64,000 nucleotides of DNA from Bradyrhizobium sp. CSS354 (lineage in GTDB: Bacteria; Pseudomonadota; Alphaproteobacteria; Rhizobiales; Xanthobacteraceae): contig NZ_JAACFU010000016.1 in assembly GCF_029051725.1 (NCBI RefSeq), forward strand, positions 98,975 through 162,974. Direction: 5' to 3'. The translations under genes were made by a program, and so were the position numbers. The notes beneath the pieces were generated by a model. The model was not told the DNA's origin. It did not search any database and saw only the letters and a program-made list of their open reading frames with translations. Every line of letters starts with the position of its first letter. Position 1 is the stretch's first letter. Below are positions 37,405 to 44,441 of this stretch, piece by piece.

Positions 37405-38178
37405 TTACGCCGGAGGCAACGTCACCCCCGTCAACTCGCCCAGTCTGTCGAGAAGTCTCTCCTGAAAATCGCGGTCCGTCGCTTCGTGCGCCGGCTCTTG
37501 GCGCCGGAGGTCATGCCAGTAATGACCGCTGACCAGGGCGGCGGGATCGTCGCTCACGGCAAGCCAGGTCTGCGTCCTTTGTCCGGTGGCCACGCCGACC
37601 GGCGCTCCGGCACCGCCCATTTTGGTGCGCGCCCAGCCGGGATCGACCGCGTTGCTCAGCACCTGCGGCCAACGCCGCGCCAAGGCAAAGGCCAGTGCGA
37701 CCATGTGCAGCTTGCTCTCCGCGTACGCCTTGGCCGGATCCCAGGTTCGCTTTGTCCAGTCGAGATCGCTCAACGATCCCTCTCCGCCGCGATGTAGTCC
37801 GCTGCTGAGATAGACCAGGCGATCGGGGCGTATCATCAGGGCGCTGAGCAAATAGGGCGCGAGCGTGTTGACCGCCAGGGTGGTGGCGTGGCCCTCGGGC
37901 GTCGGGCCGCGGCTGCGCTCGGTATAGACCCCGGCGTTGTGGATGACCGCGTCCATTCGCCCGATTGCGTTGACCTGATCTGCCACGTGCCGGGTCTGGG
38001 CGGCGCTCTTGAGGTCGCCGATCACGACCCGCGCGGAATGCGATTCAAGCCCGGCGATTGCCGCCGCACGTTCCGCTGATCGCGCGTGCAGGACCACCTG
38101 GTGGCCCTGTTCGAGGAGAGACTGGGCAGCTGCCCGGCCCAAACCGTCCGTACTGCCCGTGATGAAGACGATTGCCAT
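37405..38178 (-). CDS. SDR-family NAD(P)-dependent oxidoreductase
   Basis: A 257-residue short-chain dehydrogenase with a complete set of motifs: TGSTDGLG at 7-14 for cofactor binding, HNAGVY, the catalytic serine in VYLSSGLH and YAESK as the YxxxK motif. The C-terminal part (WLAVSDDPAALVSGHYW) resembles retinol-dehydrogenase-like/DHRS members that act on lipophilic substrates or light-dependent protochlorophyllide-like reductases. The substrate is unknown. It is divergent from a stand-alone receiver gene. Confidence 0.88.
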   Translation of the reverse strand: MAIVFITGSTDGLGRAAAQSLLEQGHQVVLHARSAERAAAIAGLESHSARVVIGDLKSAAQTRHVADQVNAIGRMDAVIHNAGVYTERSRGPTPEGHATTLAVNTLAPYLLSALMIRPDRLVYLSSGLHRGGEGSLSDLDWTKRTWDPAKAYAESKLHMVALAFALARRWPQVLSNAVDPGWARTKMGGAGAPVGVATGQRTQTWLAVSDDPAALVSGHYWHDLRRQEPAHEATDRDFQERLLDRLGELTGVTLPPA

Positions 38179-38345
38179 TGCCGCTCCTGTTCGATTCCCC
38201 GCTTCGGTGCCTCCGTCGAAAGCTCAAGGAGAATGCAACATGTTCGACTGATCATGCCGTGGCGCAAAGAGCGCCGAACGAAGACATCAGAACCGAACAA
38301 TCTTCCAGGACGCGCATTAACATTCGATAAGTTAGGAATGACCGC

Positions 38346-38684
38346 ATGTCGAATTTCGTCATGCTGCTGGTCGAGGACGACTCGCTCCAGCGCGAAGTTC
38401 TATCCGACCTTCTCAAGGACGAAGGGTTCGAAGTCGTCGAATGTGCCACCGCAGAAGCGGCGGAGCTTATCGTGGCATCGACGGGCACGGAGCTACGGGC
38501 GCTCATCACCGATCACAACCTCGCGGGGAGAATGACCGGGCTCGAGCTCGCAGAGTACGCTCGCAGTGCCCATCCCGGACTCAACATCGTGCTGATGTCC
38601 GGGACGGTGATGGCGCCGCTGCCGCCCAACACGACCTTCTTGCACAAGCCGTTTGCGCCCGCCCATTTGCTGGCGGCCGTTTAG
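38346..38684 (+). CDS. Stand-alone receiver-domain response regulator
   Basis: A 112-residue protein consisting only of a receiver domain: the acidic VEDDS at 9-13, phosphoacceptor D56 in ITDHNLAG, the switch serine S85 in LMSGTV, and K101 in HKPF. No output domain follows, so it acts by protein-protein contact or as a phosphate sink. No partner kinase is adjacent. Such small CheY/FixJ-receiver-like proteins are numerous in bradyrhizobia. Confidence 0.9.
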   Translation: MSNFVMLLVEDDSLQREVLSDLLKDEGFEVVECATAEAAELIVASTGTELRALITDHNLAGRMTGLELAEYARSAHPGLNIVLMSGTVMAPLPPNTTFLHKPFAPAHLLAAV

Positions 38685-38704
38685 AATCAGAACATCCTCG
38701 GAGG

Positions 38705-38914
38705 TCATCCGCCCGAATTTTCTGCGCCGACGGCGTTCTCGCTCTCCGGCACCGTCAGCCGGACAGAGTGACCCTGCCGCATGGCGAGCGATGCCGCCGC
38801 AACAGCCGCCTCGAAAGCGGCTTCCTTGGTCTGGTAAGTATTCCGGATTTCGCCATCGTGGTCGACGTGCCAGGCGCCGTCCCTGCCAACAATATCATAG
38901 GCTGCGAGGCCCAT
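38705..38914 (-). CDS. Small DUF2188-like hypothetical protein
   Basis: A 69-residue soluble protein. The pattern of an aromatic DG-AWHVDHDGEI turn, then TYQTKEAAFEAAVAAASLAM and a closing basic strand is like the DUF2188 type, in which a short beta hairpin packs on a helix; I am not sure of the family. GGAGGG seven bases before the ATG is an excellent ribosome binding site. It starts 14 bases after the small gene at 38929-39102, so both are probably one transcript. Confidence 0.75.
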   Translation of the reverse strand: MGLAAYDIVGRDGAWHVDHDGEIRNTYQTKEAAFEAAVAAASLAMRQGHSVRLTVPESENAVGAENSGG

Positions 38915-38928
38915 AATCTATCCCTCCT

Positions 38929-39102
38929 TCATGCGTCCGGTGTTGCCTCGGACGCCTGGGTGCTGCTCACCGGGTCCGACGCCGGGAAACTGTCCTTCAA
39001 GCCCTTTTCCAACTCGTCGTCCTTGGCTTTGTCGCGTCGGATGCCACGCTTGAGATCTTCCGCGTTCTTGTCCGGCGGTGCCGGATCGAATTTCTCGGTC
39101 AT
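38929..39102 (-). CDS. 57-residue charged small protein with SFPASDP motif
   Basis: The gene is only 58 codons, below most prediction cut-offs. It begins MTEKFDPAPPDKNAEDL, continues with a very charged middle (RRDKAKDDELEKGL) and has KDSFPASDPVSST towards the end. The SFPASDP core recurs in many small proteobacterial proteins of unknown function. AAAGGA sits about 8 bases before the ATG. The larger open frame at 38918-39298 on the same strand is in another phase and looks non-coding. Upstream partner of the gene at 38705-38914. Confidence 0.75.
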   Translation of the reverse strand: MTEKFDPAPPDKNAEDLKRGIRRDKAKDDELEKGLKDSFPASDPVSSTQASEATPDA

Positions 39103-39297
39103 GCAAGTGTCCTTTCGCTATCTCAAACGCCTGGAGCTGATGACCGTTCCTTTCAAGGAACCAACGCAATCGCGGTTTGCTGTCGAATGGAGAAACCAGA
39201 AAGCGCGTGCAGCGCAGTGCTCTTTCATTCAGGTTGCGTCTCGCGCCATAACACATCTTGTGATAGTATCCCGCATCCCTCGGATCAGGAGAAGGCA

Positions 39298-39564
39298 ATG
39301 AAAGCTTCGGTTTTTGCGTTAGGGAGCTTGATCATTCTGTCGATCACATCAGCGAACGCAGCTCCCAAAGCCCCGGCCGCCCCGCCCACGGCGGCCAGCT
39401 CGGTCGCATGTTCCACCTCGGGTGGCGGCTTCGGGAGCTACCCGTCAGGCTGCCGAAACGGAGCAAACTTCAAGACCTACAATGAATGCAAGGAATCAGG
39501 CGTCAAGCGCGGCTGGAGACACGAAGACATGGCGTGGTACTGCAGCGGTCTGGGACTGCAATAG
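39298..39564 (+). CDS. Small exported protein with four cysteines
   Basis: An 88-residue protein with signal peptide (hydrophobic core FALGSLIILSITSA, cleavage near NAAPK), an Ala/Pro linker and a mature part with four cysteines (SVACST, PSGCRNG, YNECKESG, AWYCSGL), probably two disulfides. AGGAGAAGG precedes the ATG directly, which decides this start over an in-frame one at 39187. No family recognised. Confidence 0.75.
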   Translation: MKASVFALGSLIILSITSANAAPKAPAAPPTAASSVACSTSGGGFGSYPSGCRNGANFKTYNECKESGVKRGWRHEDMAWYCSGLGLQ

Positions 39565-39621
39565 CGAGCGGTCATTGTGCTTTTCACGGCAACGAACCCG
39601 GCGCGACGACTGGAGCGTCCC

Positions 39622-40083
39622 ATGGAATGCACAATCCGGCCCGCACTCGCAGATGATGCCGATGAGATCAGCGTGGTCATCTTGCGTGCACTGCGGGAAA
39701 CGAATGCAAAGGACTATGCGGAAGGGATCATCGAAAGGATCGCGCATAACTTCAGTCCCGAAGCCGTACGGCGGCTGATCGGACTACGCACCGTCTTTGT
39801 CGCCACGATCCGCAGCCGCATCGTTGCGACCGCAGGTCTCGACGGAAATGTGGTCCGCACCGTCTTCGTGGCTCCCGATGTTCAGGCCCGGGGCATCGGC
39901 AAGCTGCTGATGGCCGAGATCGAGCGCACAGCGCGCGCACGAAACGTTGCTTCGCTGACCGTCCCTTCTTCCGTCACCGCCGAGACTTTCTACGCGGGGC
40001 TCGGGTTCAAGGCGGTGCACGACAGCTATCATGGTGACGAACGCACGATCATCATGGAGCGATTGCTAAAGGACCCGACCTAG
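39622..40083 (+). CDS. GNAT-family N-acetyltransferase
   Basis: A 153-residue acetyl-CoA-dependent acetyltransferase. It has the N-terminal IRPALADDADEI segment, and the acetyl-CoA pyrophosphate-binding motif A as VFVAPDVQARGIGKLLM, in which Q/RxxGxG/A is complete. The YAGLGFKAVHDSY motif B region follows. The start at 39622 is set by GGAG at 39612-39615. The substrate is unknown; overall it resembles YafP/ElaA-like small-molecule acetylators. It is convergent with the TAXI gene. Confidence 0.88.
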   Translation: MECTIRPALADDADEISVVILRALRETNAKDYAEGIIERIAHNFSPEAVRRLIGLRTVFVATIRSRIVATAGLDGNVVRTVFVAPDVQARGIGKLLMAEIERTARARNVASLTVPSSVTAETFYAGLGFKAVHDSYHGDERTIIMERLLKDPT

Positions 40084-40136
40084 ATCCGTTTTGGACTGTT
40101 CTCCGGGATTCAGCGGGCAGCGGGCTTACTCTATCG

Positions 40137-41537
40137 CTACCGCCGCGCGGCGAGCACGTTCGAAGGAGGGGTTTGCAACGCTGCGCGCCTCTCGCTGAGG
40201 GCATGATGGAACAGTTCGAGCACCAGGCCGAAGGCTGCCAGCTCCTCCTCCTCGATGGCGCCGTCATCGTAGCAGCCAAGCGTTTCCTCGATGATGGCAT
40301 CGACCTCCTGCTGCATGGCCAGCAGTTCGTGGTCGGACTCCGCAGTGCGCACCTTGGAAACCAGCGCCAGAATTCTGTTGCGATGGCCAGTGTTCTCGTC
40401 GCGTTCATCCCGATTCAGATATTGACGCAGCCAGGCGCCGGCCGAGCCGATGCCGGAGAGAAGCAGGAGCGCAAACCAGAAGTAGTCGCCGTACCTGTCG
40501 AGGAAGGTGCGCTCGGTCCCGTCGATCACGGCCGCCGCTCCCCGGTGAACCGGCAGCTCGGCTTCTTTCTCGGTGTCCGGCTTGGTGATTTGCGCAGCGC
40601 CAGGCACCTGCCTGGCGATCGCCTGGCGGAGGGCGAATTGCTGGCGGTAAAACGCCGCCACTGTCGTTTCGGACAAGGCATTCCGCGCGACGATCAAATG
40701 GCTGACACTGACGGTCTCCACCTTGTCATCCGGCCAGGCTGGATTCGCATTGAAAATGCTTGGCGGAATTTCCTCCGACTCGTAACGAGGATGCTTCAGG
40801 GCGATGGCTTCCGATGCGTCGATCGCGAGAAATTTCGGCTCGCCACGCGTCCGGGCGGTCGCGGCGACCGCGTCGGCGGTTATCTTGCTGTCGAGCGGAC
40901 CGACCGCCATGAATGCGTCCAGGCTCGGGTCACGCGCCAGCTCCTCGAGCTGGCCCGTGCCGAATTGAGCGACCGTGACCTTGTCCGGCTCCACACCGGC
41001 GGCGCTCAGGATGACTCTCAGCAACGCGGCGTTCGCCGGGGTCGCGCCGATCACCCCTACCCTGCGCCCTGCGAGATCGGCGATCTCCTTGATTTTCGGC
41101 GCCGGCTTTCGCTTGGAGCCCTTGCCCGCCGGTCCCGAAGAAGACCACAGCACGACGAAATTCTTGCGCAAGATGACGACTGTTTGCGCGTCGGCCGGCA
41201 TTTCCAGATCGCCGCGACCGACCGCAAGGTCGGCCTTGCCGGCTCCGAGCAGAGCGAGAGCTTCGGCCGCTCCGGCAGTCGCGATCGGAGACAACCTCAC
41301 GGTCCTGCTTTCGCTAGCAAAGGCCTCGGTCATCGCCTCGATCACTTTGTGGTCGTTGCTTCCCGGCGGTCCGACGGCAATCCGAAGAGTTATGGGCCGC
41401 AGCGCGTAATACAATGTACCCGCAGCAGCTCCGAAAACGAGAAATCCGATAGCTAAAATCAGCAGCAAGGTCTTCGTCTGTCTCCGCCCTCGGCGGGCTG
41501 CATCACTGCGTTTCATCGGAGCATCAGACGAGGACAT
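40137..41537 (-). CDS. TAXI-family TRAP substrate-binding protein, membrane anchored at both ends
   Basis: A 466-residue protein. It has a basic N-terminus and one transmembrane anchor (about 22-45), then a TAXI-type periplasmic binding domain with ITLRIAVGPPGSNDHK, AGAAEALALLGAGKADLAVG and GRRVGVIGATPANAALL. A second transmembrane segment follows (about 368-386, FALLLLSGIGSAGAWL), then a charged, helical cytosolic tail of about 80 residues. No TRAP permease genes lie nearby, so the protein may be a sensor or scaffold rather than a transport partner. The start at 41537 (MSSSDAPMKRS) is a judgement; the frame is open to 41726. Confidence 0.8.
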   Translation of the reverse strand: MSSSDAPMKRSDAARRGRRQTKTLLLILAIGFLVFGAAAGTLYYALRPITLRIAVGPPGSNDHKVIEAMTEAFASESRTVRLSPIATAGAAEALALLGAGKADLAVGRGDLEMPADAQTVVILRKNFVVLWSSSGPAGKGSKRKPAPKIKEIADLAGRRVGVIGATPANAALLRVILSAAGVEPDKVTVAQFGTGQLEELARDPSLDAFMAVGPLDSKITADAVAATARTRGEPKFLAIDASEAIALKHPRYESEEIPPSIFNANPAWPDDKVETVSVSHLIVARNALSETTVAAFYRQQFALRQAIARQVPGAAQITKPDTEKEAELPVHRGAAAVIDGTERTFLDRYGDYFWFALLLLSGIGSAGAWLRQYLNRDERDENTGHRNRILALVSKVRTAESDHELLAMQQEVDAIIEETLGCYDDGAIEEEELAAFGLVLELFHHALSERRAALQTPPSNVLAARR

Positions 41538-41770
41538 TTGCCGCTGCCGGTTGGAGGCCAAAATCGCTGCCTGTTTCGGAAGAGTATCATGCTCTTCTGG
41601 AAAACGATAATGTCCGAGCAGTACCAATAGTTTCTTGGGGCCATCATCACTGATTCCGCACTTCAAGTTGAGGATTGCCGGAATGACGCCGCACACCTTG
41701 ATCCTCCTCTGCAAATAGATCACCATCGCGAGATCGACCGCTCACAGCAAGAATGGGCGAGGAAACGCGC

Positions 41771-42925
41771 ATGAACGCAACTCCCGGATTTGGCCTCGTC
41801 GAACGCGCCCGCGCCATCGCACCGCTCATTGCCAGCGAAGCCGACGAGATCGAGCGGTCGCGGCGGCTGACCGATCCCGTAGTCTCCGCGCTGATCGAGA
41901 ACGGGCTCTATCGCGCGCTGCTGCCGCAGAGTCTTGGCGGCGCCGAAGCGCCGCCGGAAGCCTTCATGCAGATGCTGGAGGAGATCGCGAAAGCGGATGC
42001 CTCCACCGCCTGGTGCGTCGGCCAATGCGCGGTCTGCGCGATGATCGCGGCTTCGCTCGACCACGAGACCGCGCAGGAGATCTTCAACACGGCGCCGGGC
42101 ATCCTCGCCTGGGGCGCGATCGCGCATGAGGCGCGGGCGGTCGAGGGCGGCTATCGCGTCACCGCGCGCTGGGATTTTGCCTCGGGTTCGCGGCAGGCGA
42201 GCTGGCTCGGCGCGCATGTCCGCATCGTCGGCAGCGACGGCAAGCCGCGGAAAAATGCCGACGGCTCGGCGGAGGTGCGCACCATCCTGTTTCCGGTCGC
42301 AAGCGCCGTGCTGCACGACGTCTGGCAGGCGATCGGGCTCGCCGGCACCGGCACTGATTCCTACGAGGTCGCCGACCTGTTCATCCCCGAGCGCTTCACC
42401 GCGTTTCGTGACGTGCCGTCCGCGCTACGCGAGCAGGGTCCGCTTTACAGGATCGGCACCGGTTCGACCTTCAGCCTCGGCTTTGCCGCGGTGTCGCTCG
42501 GCGTGGCGCGCGCGACGCTGGATGCCGCGATCGCACTGGCGCGCGGCAAGCATCAGTCGCTGGCGGCCAGCGCCATGCACGACAACGGGGCGGTCCAGGG
42601 ACTGATCGGCCGCACCGAGGGCGATCTTCGCGCTGCGCGCGCCTATCTCTACGCGACGGCCAATGCGATGTGGCGCGATCTCTGCGCGACCGGCGCGTTC
42701 AGCGCGGCGCATCGGAGCTCGGTTCGCCTCGCCGCGACCTGGACCATTCACCAATCGGCCAAGGTGGTCGACACCGCCTATCACATGGCCGGCGCGACCG
42801 CCGTATTCCGCAGCAATCCGTTCGAGCGCCGGTTTCGCGACATGCACGCCATCGCCCAGCAGATCCAGGCGCGCGACACGCATTACGAGGATGTCGGTAA
42901 GATGATCCTTTCAGGGGATCGCTGA
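41771..42925 (+). CDS. Acyl-CoA dehydrogenase-like flavoprotein (possibly group D monooxygenase)
   Basis: A 384-residue protein with the acyl-CoA-dehydrogenase fold. The N-terminal helical part has LYRALLPQSLGGAEAPPEAF and the active-site/FAD contacts DASTAWCVGQC. The middle beta domain carries TARWDFASGSRQASWLGAHV, and the C-terminal helical domain ends YHMAGATAVF. The pattern matches DszC/HpaB/HsaA-type flavin monooxygenases as much as true dehydrogenases, and the catalytic glutamate of the latter is not evident. GAGGAAA six bases before the ATG at 41771 decides the start. No flavin reductase gene is adjacent. Confidence 0.85.
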   Translation: MNATPGFGLVERARAIAPLIASEADEIERSRRLTDPVVSALIENGLYRALLPQSLGGAEAPPEAFMQMLEEIAKADASTAWCVGQCAVCAMIAASLDHETAQEIFNTAPGILAWGAIAHEARAVEGGYRVTARWDFASGSRQASWLGAHVRIVGSDGKPRKNADGSAEVRTILFPVASAVLHDVWQAIGLAGTGTDSYEVADLFIPERFTAFRDVPSALREQGPLYRIGTGSTFSLGFAAVSLGVARATLDAAIALARGKHQSLAASAMHDNGAVQGLIGRTEGDLRAARAYLYATANAMWRDLCATGAFSAAHRSSVRLAATWTIHQSAKVVDTAYHMAGATAVFRSNPFERRFRDMHAIAQQIQARDTHYEDVGKMILSGDR

Positions 42926-43130
42926 CGTCGACCAGTTGCGAAAGTGCACGCACGCTGACCTATATTGAGTTCGCATCCAGCGTCCTCGCCGCTGAACCTT
43001 TGTGAATTTTCCCGGACCAATTTCTATAGCTACAAAAACGACGGCTTTTCCGCCGTGACCGCGCCGACCATATGGAAGCGATAATTCCGAATTGTCTTTA
43101 GCGCGCCGATTTGCGCAAGAGAGGTCCGTT

Positions 43131-43883
43131 ATGGGCCGCACAGCTGGCAGGAAAGTCAGTTGCCATGCCATTCAGGGGCGTTCGCCGGGATGGCACCATG
43201 GTGGCATGCTCATTGTTGCCACCCTCTGCATCGCATGCACTCTCCTGTTTGAGAGCGAAGCCGTGGCTCAATGCTCGGCGCGAGACGTCCTGCGGAATAA
43301 CCTGAAGCTCAAGCAAGCGCCCTCTGATCGGCCGCAGGTCCCAATCAAATCCGCCGCCGATCACCCCGTGTGGAAGACGATCAGGACCGGGACGTTTGCA
43401 AACTTCTTCGCCCTCAGCAACGCGTTGGATGCGGCAGGTTGCGGCATCGGAAACTCGGCTGGCGAAATTCTCGCACGGCCGACGTTTACCGTTAGCGCCA
43501 CGAAAACGAGCGTAGAGCTTTTCACGGTGTCGGCAGCCGAACTGGGCTTTCGGACCGACACGGCGTTGCTGGCGGACATCTATGCGCGCGCCAAACGCTT
43601 GGGTTTCGGCCTGGCGGCTGCAGAAGTCGGACCACAACTGAGGCTTCAATATTTCGACCAGCCGATCGGCGAATTTCTCATCATCGGAATGGAGCCCATC
43701 AGGACCTGGCAGGGCGCCCCCGTCATCTTGAATGTAGCCAATGGCGGCGCGGGACTCATCCTCATCGGCCAGGATGGCAGCGCCGACGCACAGATCCCCG
43801 CGGCATCCCGCTTCGTATTCGTGCGGTCCCATGAAACCGCTCCTGCCGAGGGGCAAGAAGCCGTAACACTTGTCGGCCGGTGA
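43131..43883 (+). CDS. Hypothetical exported protein
   Basis: A 250-residue protein with a long N-terminal region ending in a hydrophobic core (MLIVATLCIACTLLF) and a likely cleavage site after AVAQC; the mature part is about 205 residues with three cysteines. AGAGAGG six bases before the ATG at 43131 supports the start. The mature domain has regular alternating hydrophobic stretches (TKTSVELFTVSAAELGF, GAPVILNVANGG), so it is probably folded and secreted, but I do not recognise the family. Confidence 0.65.
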   Translation: MGRTAGRKVSCHAIQGRSPGWHHGGMLIVATLCIACTLLFESEAVAQCSARDVLRNNLKLKQAPSDRPQVPIKSAADHPVWKTIRTGTFANFFALSNALDAAGCGIGNSAGEILARPTFTVSATKTSVELFTVSAAELGFRTDTALLADIYARAKRLGFGLAAAEVGPQLRLQYFDQPIGEFLIIGMEPIRTWQGAPVILNVANGGAGLILIGQDGSADAQIPAASRFVFVRSHETAPAEGQEAVTLVGR

Positions 43884-43927
43884 ACTTTCGATCGTGCGCA
43901 CGTCGAAAGTACGATGGAGGTAAAAAA

Positions 43928-44332
43928 ATGAACTGCCTGCGCATTTTCTCTACGCCTGATGGCGAATCCCATTTTGGGGAAATTGATATTCCCACGACAC
44001 TAACGCGATCGTTTCCCAACGGAGCGCCTGCCGCCAACTACGAATCCTCGCGTTCCGCATTCTACGAAGCCTCGCGAGTTCGTTTTGTTCGTATCCCAGG
44101 AGGGGCCCGCGAAGCGGACTTTCATAACCCACCCGGCCGACTCCTTGTCATTTGGTTGGACGGCGAGGTCGAGTTTGAAACGAGCGACGGAGAGGTGAGG
44201 CGTGTCTCCGCTGGAAAGGCGGTTCTGGTCGAGGATACGCATGGGAAAGGGCATATCTCGCGCCATCCACCGGAAGGGCAAAATGTTATACAGGTTTTAC
44301 TGCCGCACGGCCTTGATGCGCCTTCTGCGTAG
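43928..44332 (+). CDS. Cupin-like small protein
   Basis: A 134-residue protein consistent with a single cupin barrel: ADFHNPPGRLLVIWLDGEVEF and the later VLVEDTHGKGHISR carry histidines and acidic residues in the positions used for metal binding in cupins. GGAGG before the ATG at 43928 is an excellent ribosome binding site. Nothing indicates an enzyme activity. The upstream exported hypothetical gene is 44 bases away; they could be co-transcribed. Confidence 0.72.
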   Translation: MNCLRIFSTPDGESHFGEIDIPTTLTRSFPNGAPAANYESSRSAFYEASRVRFVRIPGGAREADFHNPPGRLLVIWLDGEVEFETSDGEVRRVSAGKAVLVEDTHGKGHISRHPPEGQNVIQVLLPHGLDAPSA

Positions 44333-44441
44333 TCGGTGTCGGCCAATCGCATCACTTCGTGGCGTGGCAGTTCACTCCCTGTCGGATCGAAGCGTCATCG
44401 GCGAAGCAGCTCCCATCGAGCCGGGTTCATGAGTACGCGCG

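Noticed and set aside
38918..39298. A 126-codon minus-strand frame
   Set aside because: A 57-residue gene in another phase on the same strand has a good ribosome binding site and a recurring motif; the longer frame has neither.
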